From contig NZ_JACHEO010000001.1 of the NCBI RefSeq assembly GCF_014201505.1, positions 472,737 to 536,736 on the forward strand: DNA of 64,000 nt, written 5' to 3'. Below the pieces are notes generated by a model. The model was not told the origin of the DNA, made no database searches, and saw only the letters and a program-made list of their open reading frames with translations. The stretch is from Desulfoprunum benzoelyticum (lineage in GTDB: Bacteria > Desulfobacterota > Desulfobulbia > Desulfobulbales > Desulfocapsaceae). A program made the translations under genes and the position numbers. Numbering within the stretch: the stretch's first letter is position 1; each line of letters starts with the position of its first letter. Below, one piece after another: positions 47,325 through 55,542 of the stretch.

Positions 47325-47951
47325 TCATACCGACAAACCCATAAGCCAGGTGCCGGCATCGGTAATTCGTATACTGTTCCGGAATTCTTCCTGGCGCAGG
47401 CCATGGACAATCTGTACCGACTCTGCCTGGGGAAACTGTTCGCCAAAGCGGGCCAATCCACGGTGCGGCCTGGCATCGGCCAATTTACACTCGATCATCT
47501 GCGTCAAACGCCCATCCTCACTCAGGGCGAAATCAACCTCCGTGCCGTCTTTTGTCCTGATATAATGCAGGCCGACGGTCCGTCCGCCGCTATCCTGCAG
47601 AAAATGTGTATGTTTCAGCAACATTCCTGCTACGGCATTTTCCAGAACGACACCTCGATCACCCCGGACCAGCCCCGTATCATAAAAATACACCTTGGGG
47701 CTCTGCAGAATAGCGCGGGCGATATTGCGGCGCCAAGGGCGAACACTGAAGACGACAAACAAAGCCTCCAGGATATCCAGATAGCATTTCAAGGTCGCAG
47801 GGGCGACCGCCAGGTCCCGTGCCATGGATGCCAGCGACAGCGGTGACGGATCGCTGATCTCCAGCAGTTTCGAGGTCTGGACGCGATTGTCGTTGGTCTC
47901 GTGCAGGGCGGCGGTGATGGCGATGGCGATGCTGCCGTAGGCCGACAACAT
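47325..47951 (-). pseudogene. Chimeric ORF: NtrC-regulator pieces fused to DUF4143 ATPase tail
   Basis: The open frame begins with MLSAYGSIAIAI (receiver piece), passes to ALHETNDNRVQTSKLLEIS (regulator C-terminal helix-turn-helix) and then to PLSLASMARDLAVAP, the start of a DUF4143 domain that runs to the end. The first join skips the regulator's ATPase; the second lies at a short shared GACAGC(A/G)GCGA stretch. No ATPase core remains. The DUF4143 part (47325-47842) is nearly identical to 49020-49543. The frame is open but the product is unlikely to work. Confidence 0.75.
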
Positions 47952-48017
47952 GATGACCGTCGTCCGCTCGAGGTGGTCCCGGTCGGTGGCGACACTCCGA
48001 GAAAGGCAACCACGGCA

Positions 48018-48262
48018 TCACGAGATTTCTCGCTTCGCTTCGAAATGACACCGGGGGCAGCCTTACGCCCTTCGCCCTATTGGGAACAACAAGATTTCTC
48101 GCTGCGCTTCGAAATGACAGCGGGGGCAGCCTCACGCCCTTCGCCCTATCGGGAACAACGAGATTTCTCGCTGCGCTTCGAAATGACAGCGGGAAAAAAC
48201 GAAATGACAGCGGGGGTCGAGCGAGATGCCATGGGGCAGGGCGAGATGACAGAAAGAGGGGA
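48018..48262. repeat. Dispersed palindromic repeat cluster
   Basis: Three copies of the core CGAGATTTCTCGCTTCGCTTC or its GCTGCGCTTCG variant followed by GAAATGACAGCGGGGGCAGC and an ACGCCCTTCGCCCTAT arm, then two short GAAATGACAGCGGG units. It separates the chimeric ORF from hicB. Open frames here are repeat-derived. Confidence 0.85.
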
Positions 48263-48294
48263 GGTCAGTCCCGGACGAAGCCGTAGAGATGGTC

Positions 48295-48693
48295 TTAACG
48301 CAGCGATTTTTCAGCCGCCTGGCTGAAAAACCTGGACCGGTCCATACCGGAGGTCGCCTTGACGCGCTCGTCAATGCGCTTCAAGAGATCCACCGGCACC
48401 ATGACGTTGACCCTCTTTTTCGGGCGGTACTCTTCCATGGTCGCCTCGCTGGGGATTATCGGGAAAACCAGTTCCCCCTTGTCGGCCTGCGCCATGACCG
48501 CCTCGTAACCGCTCGGAGCCGAGTATTCCCGACCCTTGCGGCCGACCACCAGCATACCGCTCAAGGCATCGACGGCCATTGCCACAGCCTCGTCGAGATC
48601 CTTGCCGCTCGTATGGATCGACGGGGCATCGGGGAAACGTACGCCCCAGCCGCCGGACTCCAGTTTGTAGAATATTGCATAATACGTGGTCAT
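48295..48693 (-). CDS. hicB: HicB antitoxin with C-terminal ribbon-helix-helix
   Basis: The 132-residue protein has the HicB N-terminal domain (YYAIFYKLESGGWGVRFPDAP, SGKDLDEAVAMAVDAL) and a C-terminal DNA-binding segment (KKRVNVMVPVDLLKRIDERVK). It lies downstream of hicA on the same strand, so the operon is toxin first. HicB neutralises the HicA RNase and represses the operon. It sits between the two directly repeated DUF4143 fragments. Confidence 0.92.
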   Translation of the reverse strand: MTTYYAIFYKLESGGWGVRFPDAPSIHTSGKDLDEAVAMAVDALSGMLVVGRKGREYSAPSGYEAVMAQADKGELVFPIIPSEATMEEYRPKKRVNVMVPVDLLKRIDERVKATSGMDRSRFFSQAAEKSLR

Positions 48694-48747
48694 GGTGTTC
48701 CCTCTCCATGAAAAGATGATGGGGGAGAGGCCAGTTGGACCCTCCTG

Positions 48748-48921
48748 TCATTTTTCCGCTTGTCTGATGATCTCTTTTGCCAGCCTTTCGTCAATCTCGT
48801 TGTGTCTTGGAACCGGGAACCTGTATCCCTTCCGACTCTCCCAAAACTCATGACTCCCTCCTTGCCGTATCAACCTGGCCCCTCTTGCCTTCAACTCCCT
48901 TATCAGATGTTGTTTCTTCAC
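48748..48921 (-). CDS. hicA: HicA toxin, mRNA interferase
   Basis: This 57-residue gene starts with GTG at 48921 behind AAAGGGA. The product begins VKKQHLIRELKARGARLIRQ and contains GGSHEFW, the HicA fold with its catalytic His 24 in GGSH, and PVPRHNEIDERLAK. HicA binds and cleaves mRNA by a dsRBD-like fold. The gene lies 54 bases upstream of hicB. Confidence 0.88.
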   Translation of the reverse strand: MKKQHLIRELKARGARLIRQGGSHEFWESRKGYRFPVPRHNEIDERLAKEIIRQAEK

Positions 48922-48941
48922 ATTTTCCCTTTCATATAGAC

Positions 48942-48970
48942 ATTATTACACATGTGTGTATATAGGTCAA
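48942..48970 (-). promoter_or_regulatory. Promoter and operator of hicAB
   Basis: Leftward -35 TTGACC (48970-48965), 17-base spacer and -10 AATAAT (48947-48942). The palindrome ACACATGTGT (48948-48957) lies between them and would be the HicB site. A leader of about 14 bases with AAAGGGA precedes the GTG start. Confidence 0.65.
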
Positions 48971-49019
48971 TGGTTGTATTACGTACGAAAAAGAGGAAAA
49001 TTCGGGATGACATTTCTCG

Positions 49020-49730
49020 CTATGCCGACAGACCCATGAGCCAGGTGCCGGCATCGGTAATTCGTATACCGTTCCGGAATTCTTCCTGTCGCAGGCCATG
49101 GACAATCTGTACCGACTCTGCCTGGGGAAACTGGTCGCCAAAGCGGGCCAATCCACGGTGCGGCCTGGCATCAGCCAATTTACACTCGATCATCTGCGTC
49201 AAACGTCCATCCTCACTCAGGGCAAAATCAACCTCAGTGCCGTCTTTTGTCCTGATATAATGCAGGCCGACAGTCCGACCGCCGCTATCCTGAAGAAAAT
49301 GTATATGTTTCAGCAACATTCCGGCAACGGCATTTTCCAGAACGACACCTCGATCACCCCGGACCAGTCCCGTATCATAAAAATACACCTTGGGGCTCTG
49401 CAGAATAGCGCGGGCGATATTGCGGCGCCAAGGGCGAACACTGAAGACGATAAACAAAGCCTCCAGGATATCCAGATAGCGTTTCAAGGTCGCGGGGGCG
49501 ACCGCCAGGTCCCGTGCCATGGATGCCAGCGACAGCGGCGAGCCCACGCGTTCCCGCAACAACTCGACAAAAAGGCGCATCGTGGTGATTTCGTGCAGAC
49601 GCGAAAACTCAAGCACATCTTCGCGTATCAGGTCGTTAAGTGACTGAGATTGTAAGAAATTACAGACGCAGCAACATGACCCTCGTGCAAACGTCGTTTT
49701 CCCAGCGTAGGCGGAGATCGACGGCTTCAA
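49020..49730 (-). pseudogene. DUF4143 ATPase, 3' part only
   Basis: The frame contains SQSLNDLIREDVLEFSRLHEI and the DUF4143 domain to the stop at 49020, but no P-loop ATPase core is upstream, where unrelated sequence begins near 49665. The DUF4143 part (49020-49543) is nearly identical to 47325-47842, in the same orientation. The two copies flank hicBA. Intact relatives are AAA ATPases with a DUF4143 nuclease-like C-terminus, of unknown cellular role. Confidence 0.78.
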
Positions 49731-49769
49731 CCGACCGGCACCGGCAGGTCGCGCAGAGCAAGCGGCGTG

Positions 49770-50966
49770 TCACCCCTTTTCTGCTTCGGCACCGGCGAAA
49801 AAACCGCCCACATCCCGCCAGCCAACAAGCCTTGCCGCACTTCGCCGTTGCGACGTATCGCCGCCATAGATCACCGCATTGACGATTTCTCCGGCAAAGC
49901 CGGCCCCTCGCATCCGCTCTCTGAACGGTCCAAATCCCTTGAAGAAATCAGCAGCCGCAGTTGCTCCGGATTTGATCTCGACCGCATGCAGCGTATCGCC
50001 GCGCTGCACCAGGATATCCACCTCCAGGCCCCGGCTTTCCCGATAATGGTGCAGAAGCGGCTGCTCCCCCTGATGGGCGAGCGTTTTGTACAATTCGGCC
50101 ACGGCCCAGCTCTCGAAGATAGCGCCGCGCAGCGGGTGCAGTCGAAGTTGCCCTGGTTCCCTGATCTGCAGCAGGGCACAGGCCAGCCCGCTGTCAAAAA
50201 AATGCAATTTCGGCGCCTTGACCACCTGTTTGCGGATATTGGCATGGTACGCGGGAACCCGGTGGATGATATAGCACGCCTCGAGGATGGACAGCCAGGC
50301 CCTGGCGGTATTGTGCGAGACTCCGGCATCAGCTCCCAGCGCCGACAGATTGATCTCCTGCCCGGTGCGTCCGGCGCAGAGCCTGAGAAAGCTCGTAAAA
50401 CCGATCAGATCGCCGACATTCACCACCTGCCTGACATCCCGCTGCACGTAGGTGGCGATATAATCGGCAAGCCACTGGGCGGCAGGAATTTTCCGGTCAT
50501 AGATCCGTGGATAGCTGCCCTGCCAGAGCAGCGTAAACAGTTCGTCCGGGATCTCGGGAAAACCCCGCAGTTCATCGATATCAGGGGGAAGCAGGGTGAG
50601 CATGCCACAGCGGCCGGCTAGCGACTGGGAGATGGTCTGAGATATTGCCGGATGCTGCGAGCCGGTGAGAATGAAACGCCCCGGCTCCGGCCGTTCGTCG
50701 ATGTCGGCCTGCAGATAGCTGACCAGCTCCGGCGCCTGTTGAATCTCGTCGAGGACTGCCCCCTGCCGGTATTCATGCAGAAAACCCCGCGGATCGTGGG
50801 CGGCAAACTCCCGCACATCGAGGGATTCCAGCGAGACACGGGGTTTATCCGGAAAGGTGGCCCGGCACAACGTGGTTTTCCCGGCCTGCCGGGGGCCGGT
50901 GACGGCAACGACGGGATAATGGCGGGTAAGTTCAAGGAGTTTGGCACTGAGTTTTCGTTGTATCAT
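49770..50966 (-). CDS. AAA ATPase with DUF4143 domain
   Basis: The start at 50966 gives 398 residues: Walker A GPRQAGKTTL near 24-33, Walker B AVLDEIQ near 75-81, sensor TGSQH near 104-108, then the DUF4143 domain (about 185-385) with the PD-(D/E)xK-like ESRGLEVDIL and VEIKSGA motifs. Such ATPases are common in mobile and toxin-antitoxin-rich regions; the function is not established. The -10 box lies six bases before the start. It is a complete but distinct relative of the truncated neighbours. Confidence 0.9.
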   Translation of the reverse strand: MIQRKLSAKLLELTRHYPVVAVTGPRQAGKTTLCRATFPDKPRVSLESLDVREFAAHDPRGFLHEYRQGAVLDEIQQAPELVSYLQADIDERPEPGRFILTGSQHPAISQTISQSLAGRCGMLTLLPPDIDELRGFPEIPDELFTLLWQGSYPRIYDRKIPAAQWLADYIATYVQRDVRQVVNVGDLIGFTSFLRLCAGRTGQEINLSALGADAGVSHNTARAWLSILEACYIIHRVPAYHANIRKQVVKAPKLHFFDSGLACALLQIREPGQLRLHPLRGAIFESWAVAELYKTLAHQGEQPLLHHYRESRGLEVDILVQRGDTLHAVEIKSGATAAADFFKGFGPFRERMRGAGFAGEIVNAVIYGGDTSQRRSAARLVGWRDVGGFFAGAEAEKG

Positions 50967-50972
50967 GGGAGG

Positions 50973-51002
50973 ATGATAGCAAGAAATTGCATGGATTGTC
51001 AA
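50973..51002 (-). promoter_or_regulatory. Promoter of the AAA ATPase, leaderless type
   Basis: Leftward -35 TTGACA (51002-50997), 18-base spacer and -10 TATCAT (50978-50973). Only six bases (CCTCCC) separate the -10 from the ATG at 50966, so the predicted start of transcription falls on the start codon and no ribosome binding site is included. Confidence 0.6.
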
Positions 51003-51303
51003 TTCGACTTACAATCTATCCATAGATCGCCGTGCTCGAGTTCAGGCTTTTCAGGATCTGGTCCCGAGGCTTCTTGCCCGGATGATGATTATCGGCAGGG
51101 TCCGGCCGGTTTTCGCCCAGGCGGCGGCGCTGACATCTTCCTCGTCCTGACGTTGGCCATCAAACATCTGCTCTGGCCGGCGCTGATCGTCGGCATCATC
51201 TGGATTGACAGACGATGCCTGCCTGGTATGGGATGGAGTGAGCAATGATGGCGGCGGCTTTGTTTGAAAAGTACGCTTCCACCGGAGGAACTGAAGATTT
51301 TCT
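51003..51303. other. Gap without recognised gene
   Basis: About 300 bases between the ATPase promoter and the repeat cluster. A rightward frame near 51150-51247 gives a hydrophobic run (LTLAIKHLLWPALIVGIIWI) that could be the end of a lost membrane protein; no start or homologue can be named. The remaining frames are GC-driven. Confidence 0.4.
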
Positions 51304-51505
51304 CAGCGGGGATGACTACCAGTCCTTTTGAGATCTCTCCCTTGGGGTCGAGATGACAACGGGGGAAGGTCGAGATGGCAGTGGGGGCAATTCGGGATGA
51401 CAACGGTGAAAGGTCTCGATGGCATCGGGGGAAGGTCGAGATACCATCCGGGGAAATTGGCGATGGCATCGGGGAAAAGTCGAGATGACAGGACAGGAAA
51501 TGTTG
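51304..51505. repeat. Dispersed repeat with tandem GGTCGAGATGACA units
   Basis: The left-type arm (GGGGATGACTACCAG, GAGATCTCTCCCTTGGGGTC) is followed by seven imperfect units of about 22-24 bases (GAAGGTCGAGATGACAGCGGGG and variants). There is no right-type arm. The array ends beside the nucleotidyltransferase gene. Confidence 0.8.
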
Positions 51506-51525
51506 AAAAAATGGCCGAAGATAAA

Positions 51526-51825
51526 TCAGATGATTATTCCGTGCTTCATAATCTCCGCTATAAACCCACTGTCATCGGAGTTTTTCTCCAAAAGTATAGG
51601 CTCAATCCTGTCATCGATCTCTCTCCGGATTTTCCATAACAGAGGACGGGTGACGAAATAGTCAGCTTTAAGTTCATCAACTATTACGGCTACATCCATA
51701 TCGCTATCGGCATGGGCGGTGCCCTTTGCATAGGAGCCGAATAAAACAAGTTGATCAAATTTGATTTGCTTTCTGAGGAGTTGCTTGTATCTCCTAAGTT
51801 TCTCTACAACTTCAGCAATATCCAT
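51526..51825 (-). CDS. MNT-type nucleotidyltransferase antitoxin
   Basis: The 99-residue protein has the minimal nucleotidyltransferase motif GSYAKGTAHADSDMDVAV near 33-50. It overlaps the HEPN gene by 22 bases and is downstream of it. In HEPN/MNT pairs the nucleotidyltransferase counteracts the HEPN RNase, in some systems by adding AMP residues to it. Confidence 0.88.
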   Translation of the reverse strand: MDIAEVVEKLRRYKQLLRKQIKFDQLVLFGSYAKGTAHADSDMDVAVIVDELKADYFVTRPLLWKIRREIDDRIEPILLEKNSDDSGFIAEIMKHGIII

Positions 51826-52190
51826 TCTCGTAATTCCTTCGCTTTATCCAGAATTGAGGCACACCTTTCTTCTGTTAAGCCATCCAGCAGTTTCTTTTTG
51901 TTAATCGGGTAACGAGCCTCGATATTCATTGGTTCGAGCAGATCGATAAATTCCTGCTGCTCTTCTGAAAAATATTGATAAAGATCAGACCGCTTGGCTA
52001 AAAATGAGAGACTATGAGAGTATGGAGCTGTTTCTCCTGATATGTGGACGAAATATGCTTTGAGGATTTTTTCGATCGCTTGATGGGCCATAAAGCCGAC
52101 ATATAGGTATCGCTTGCTTTCCAACATTGCTTCGGCTGTAACAATATCATATTCCGATAAATCAACCCAATATGTAACCTTGCTATTCAT
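51804..52190 (-). CDS. HEPN domain protein, probable RNase toxin
   Basis: The 128-residue protein is a HEPN domain (DLSEYDIVTAEAMLESKRYLYVGFMAHQAIEKILKAY near 10-47). It is encoded upstream of the MNT gene with a 22-base overlap, the standard HEPN/MNT arrangement. The usual Rx4-6H RNase motif is not obvious, so activity is uncertain. The gene is AT-rich. Confidence 0.85.
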   Translation of the reverse strand: MNSKVTYWVDLSEYDIVTAEAMLESKRYLYVGFMAHQAIEKILKAYFVHISGETAPYSHSLSFLAKRSDLYQYFSEEQQEFIDLLEPMNIEARYPINKKKLLDGLTEERCASILDKAKELREWILLKL

Positions 52191-52485
52191 AGTTGCTGAT
52201 AGTCACTCGTACCAGGTTTTATGCTGAAGTATCGGCAGATATCGGGTTTATCGGGAAAATCCGGCTGTAATTGCTTGATTCTGAGCAGACTCAATTATAG
52301 CAAATACGGCTTGGAAACACAACGCAGCCGGATTTTCTTTGCCAACCCGGTGAAACTCTACTGCAATTTGCGTATCGAGGACTTGGAACGGGACGATTAG
52401 GTAACATCGCTCCGCGATTGTCGCCATGCGGATGCCTTCCTGGAGGAAATACCGAAAACCGGCGAAAAATCACCGTAATTCCCTG
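52191..52485. other. Gap with possible gene relics
   Basis: About 295 bases without an intact gene. A rightward frame (about 52310-52395) gives RIFFANPVKLYCNLRIEDLE and a stop, which faintly resembles the end of a DUF4143 protein, and another frame gives HADAFLEEIPKTGEKSP near 52420-52480. Neither is long enough to name. Confidence 0.35.
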
Positions 52486-52740
52486 CTGGGGATGACTGCC
52501 TGGCCTGTTTGAGATCTCTCCCTCCGGTCGAGATGACAGAAGGGAAAATTCGAGATGACAGCGGGGGAAGGTCGGGATGACAGCGGGGGAAGGTCAGGAT
52601 GACAGCGGGGGAAAGTCGAGATGACAGCGGGGGCAGGTCGGGATGACAGTGCTTGTTGTTCCCGCAAGGGCGAAGGCCGAGATCCCGCCCCCGCTGTCAT
52701 ATTCGAAGCGAAGCGAGAAATCTCGTATTGCCGAGGGTGC
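52486..52740. repeat. Full-length dispersed palindromic repeat with tandem core
   Basis: This copy has both arms: GAGATCTCTCCCTCCGGTC at the left, five tandem units of about 24 bases with GTCGAGATGACAGCGGGGGA, a TTCCCGCAAGGGCGAAGGCC centre, and the inverted arm GCTGTCATATTCGAAGCGAA running to AGCGAGAAATCTCG at the right. It can fold as one long hairpin. Confidence 0.85.
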
Positions 52741-52860
52741 CCTTCATTCCGGGTGATGGTCGCTGCATGAAATCGTCCGGCTCGGTGCACCGGCGCCGTT
52801 GCCCAATCTGCTCACCCACTGCAATTATAATATATATATTAGTCATTTGCCAAAATATCA

Positions 52861-52918
52861 TTGACAAAGCCGCTTATAACATTTACAATATCATCGAATA
52901 ATATTGACAATAGGAGGG
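52861..52918 (+). promoter_or_regulatory. Sigma70 promoter and ribosome binding site of the HATPase gene
   Basis: TTGACA at 52861-52866, a 17-base spacer and TACAAT at 52884-52889. The transcript would begin near 52896, with AGGAGGG at 52912-52918 before the ATG at 52923. The surroundings are AT-rich. Confidence 0.8.
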
Positions 52919-52922
52919 TGTT

Positions 52923-53954
52923 ATGCCGGGAGTCAGAAATCGAGGGGAAATGATACGGCAATTCATTATTGAAAACGTCGACAGCCATCCGAATGATATT
53001 GTGACGTTGACTTCTGAAACTTTCAGCATCTCCCGTCAGGCGGTTAATGCCCATTTGAAAAAACTGATATCTCAAAAATCGATTACGACCGAGGGTAAGA
53101 CAAGAAATATAAGCTATAAGCTCCATCCACTGATTGAAGATACGATAAGTTTCAAATTACATGGTCTTGAAGAAGACAGAGTGTGGCGCGATGATGTAAA
53201 ACCAGAACTTGGACCTCTTCCAGATAATATTATTGAAATATGGAATTATGGCTTTACCGAGATGCTCAATAATGCGATAGATCATTCTCAGGGGAGCCAC
53301 GTAGTAATAAACATTAAAAAATACCCTTCGTTTTCTGAAATAGTCATAACCGACAACGGTGTGGGCATTTTCAGGAGGATACAACAACTACTCAATTTAC
53401 ATGATGAGCGGCATGCTGTTCTTGAGCTTTCCAAAGGGAAGCTGACGACGGACCCTGACCATCATACCGGAGAAGGAATATTTTTTTCTTCAAGAATGTT
53501 TGATGAATACGCTATTCTTTCTGGAGGCGTCTATTTCAGCCATGAATACAACAAGCCGGAAGATTGGATCATTGAAAGCAAATCACCAACCGAAGGGACT
53601 ACTGTTTTTATGAAGTTGTCCAACAACTCTTCCAGAAAAAGTAAAGCCATTTTTGATGAATATGCTGGTGGCAATGATTATGGCTTTGACAAAACCGTAG
53701 TCCCGGTTTCTTTGGCCAGGTATGGAAACGAAAGCCTTGTCTCGCGCTCGCAGGCAAAGAGACTGCTGGCGAGAATTGATAGATTTAAAATTGTTATCTT
53801 CGATTTTGAAAATGTTGATCAAATTGGCCAGGCCTTTGCCGACGAAGTTTTCAGAGTCTTTAAAAATCAACATCCTGATATTCAGATTTATTTTATAAGA
53901 GCGAATCGTTCCGTTGAAGACATGATAATTCGAGCTTTGCGGAGTGGAGATTAA
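52923..53954 (+). CDS. HTH - GHKL ATPase - DUF4325 (STAS-like) fusion protein
   Basis: The 343-residue protein has a winged helix-turn-helix (about 1-65, SISRQAVNAHLKKLI), an HATPase domain of the histidine-kinase/anti-sigma type (about 100-245, N-box EMLNNAIDHS at 113-122, DNGVGI at 144-149, GEGIFFSSRMFD near 183-194) and a C-terminal DUF4325 domain (about 255-340, FDFENVDQIGQAFADEVFRVF). No membrane segment or phospho-accepting His box is seen. DUF4325 resembles STAS anti-anti-sigma domains. The gene has a strong promoter and RBS and is AT-rich. A self-contained regulatory switch is inferred. Confidence 0.82.
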   Translation: MPGVRNRGEMIRQFIIENVDSHPNDIVTLTSETFSISRQAVNAHLKKLISQKSITTEGKTRNISYKLHPLIEDTISFKLHGLEEDRVWRDDVKPELGPLPDNIIEIWNYGFTEMLNNAIDHSQGSHVVINIKKYPSFSEIVITDNGVGIFRRIQQLLNLHDERHAVLELSKGKLTTDPDHHTGEGIFFSSRMFDEYAILSGGVYFSHEYNKPEDWIIESKSPTEGTTVFMKLSNNSSRKSKAIFDEYAGGNDYGFDKTVVPVSLARYGNESLVSRSQAKRLLARIDRFKIVIFDFENVDQIGQAFADEVFRVFKNQHPDIQIYFIRANRSVEDMIIRALRSGD

Positions 53955-53995
53955 GCCATATATTCACCAGGCAGCTCTCATTCGGCAAACCGCCC

Positions 53996-55387
53996 CTACC
54001 CCAGCTCGATCCCGTACTTCTTGATCTTCGACAGCAGCGACGGGTAGCTGATCTCCAGCAGTTTCGCGGCCTGGACCCGGTTGCCGCCGGTTTCGTGCAG
54101 GGCGCCGGCGATGAGTTTTGCCTCGATGGCCTCCTGGGCCTGCTTCAACGAGAAGCCGGGGAGATCGTCGAGGCATGTGGCCGGTGGCCGCAGATCCCGC
54201 ATATACGGGGGCAGGTGTTCGACCCGGATCGTCCGGTCGTCGGCGATCACCGCCCCGCGGTGGATGATGTTCTCCAGTTCGCGGACGTTGCCCGGCCAGT
54301 CGTAGCGATCGAACAGCTCCATGACCTCCGGCATGACCCTGGTGATTTCGATGTCCATGTCGATCCGCACTTTTTCGAGGAAATGGCGGCACAGCAGCGG
54401 GATGTCGGATCGCCGTCGGCGCAGCGGCGGGAGCACGATCTGGATGACGTTGAGGCGGAAGTAGAGATCCTCGCGGAACCGCCCCTGCTGCACCTCCGCC
54501 GCCAGGTCGCGGGCGGTGGCGGCGAGGATGCGGACATCGATCCTGCGGCAGGCGCTCGCCCCCAGCGGCCGGATCTCCCGTTCCTGGAGGACGCGCAACA
54601 GCTTGACCTGCAGCGACAGCGGCAGCTCGCCGATCTCGTCGAGGAGCAGGGTGCCGCCCTCGGCCTCCTCGAACAGCCCCCGGTGGCTGCGATCGGCGCC
54701 GGTAAACGCCCCCTTAAGGTAGCCGAACAGCTCGCTTTCGAGCAGGTTCTCGGGGATGCCGCCGCAGTTGATGGCGATGAACGGCTGGTCGCGACGCGGG
54801 CTGGCATCATGGATGCCGCGGGCCACCAGCTCCTTGCCGGTGCCCGACTCGCCGGTGATCAGCACGGTCGAATCATAGCGGGCGGCCTTGGCCGCCAGTT
54901 TCAGCACCGCCTGCATTTCGGGGTTGGCGGTGATGATCCGGGCAAAGCCGCCCTGCCCGCGCATCGCCTCGATCTCCCGCCGCAACTGCTGGTTCTCCTG
55001 ACGCAGGGCCTCGCGCTCCTCTGCCTTGCGCAGGGCCATGATGACCTCGTCGGCCTTGAACGGCTTGGAGATGAAGTCGTAGGCGCCGGCCTTCATCGCC
55101 TCGATGGCGGTGTCGATGCTGCCGTAGGCCGACATCATGATGACCGTCGTCCGCTCGAGGTGGTCGCGGGCGGCGGCGAGAAAGGCGATCCCGTCCATCA
55201 CCGGCATCCGCACATCGCAGAGGATGAAATCGAAATGGCGCCCGGCCAGCAACTGCAGGGCCTGGGTCCCGTCGGCCGCCGTCTCCACCGCATAGCCGTG
55301 GCGCCCGACCAGCGCCTGCAGCATGTGGCGCATGTTCTCCTCGTCATCGACGATCAGCAGGGTATGAGGGAATTCGATGGTATTCAT
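53996..55387 (-). CDS. NtrC-family sigma54-dependent response regulator
   Basis: The start at 55387 gives 463 residues: receiver domain with acidic pair at 14-15, phosphoacceptor Asp58 (LCDVRMP), Lys108; a sigma54-activator AAA+ domain with Walker A GESGTGKE at 179-186 and GAFTGA at 226-231; and a Fis-type helix-turn-helix at the end. It activates sigma54 promoters after phosphorylation. No sensor kinase is adjacent. Fragments of the same gene lie at 46151-46520 and 47850-47951, so it has been copied and broken. A regulator of the pilus operon is an inference. Confidence 0.93.
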   Translation of the reverse strand: MNTIEFPHTLLIVDDEENMRHMLQALVGRHGYAVETAADGTQALQLLAGRHFDFILCDVRMPVMDGIAFLAAARDHLERTTVIMMSAYGSIDTAIEAMKAGAYDFISKPFKADEVIMALRKAEEREALRQENQQLRREIEAMRGQGGFARIITANPEMQAVLKLAAKAARYDSTVLITGESGTGKELVARGIHDASPRRDQPFIAINCGGIPENLLESELFGYLKGAFTGADRSHRGLFEEAEGGTLLLDEIGELPLSLQVKLLRVLQEREIRPLGASACRRIDVRILAATARDLAAEVQQGRFREDLYFRLNVIQIVLPPLRRRRSDIPLLCRHFLEKVRIDMDIEITRVMPEVMELFDRYDWPGNVRELENIIHRGAVIADDRTIRVEHLPPYMRDLRPPATCLDDLPGFSLKQAQEAIEAKLIAGALHETGGNRVQAAKLLEISYPSLLSKIKKYGIELG

Positions 55388-55507
55388 GTCATCTTTGGAC
55401 CACGTATCATCGGAATTCGCTACCAAAAGCTGGCTGACAAACGCAAAATGTTGTTGCCGTTCAGCTGTCTACGAGGGATTGTGGCAATGCAGAAAGGGAT
55501 TCCCTCG

Positions 55508-55536
55508 TTGACAATGATACTATAGATTGATACTAT
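55508..55536 (+). promoter_or_regulatory. Promoter and operator of the second hicAB, leaderless type
   Basis: TTGACA at 55508-55513, a 17-base spacer and TACTAT at 55531-55536. The direct repeat GATACTAT occurs at 55516-55523 and 55529-55536, inside the promoter, and may be the HicB operator. The ATG follows the -10 after six bases, so a transcript would start at the first codon. Confidence 0.75.
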
Positions 55537-55542
55537 TTAACC

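Noticed and set aside
49620..49730. Walker A motif in AYAGKTTFARG for the truncated ATPase
   Set aside because: The Gly five residues before GK is missing and the flanking sequence is not ATPase-like; it lies beyond the point where similarity ends.
50652..51248. 198-codon rightward frame over the ATPase start
   Set aside because: Antisense to the ATPase P-loop region; only its last 30 codons, which are hydrophobic, might be a relic.
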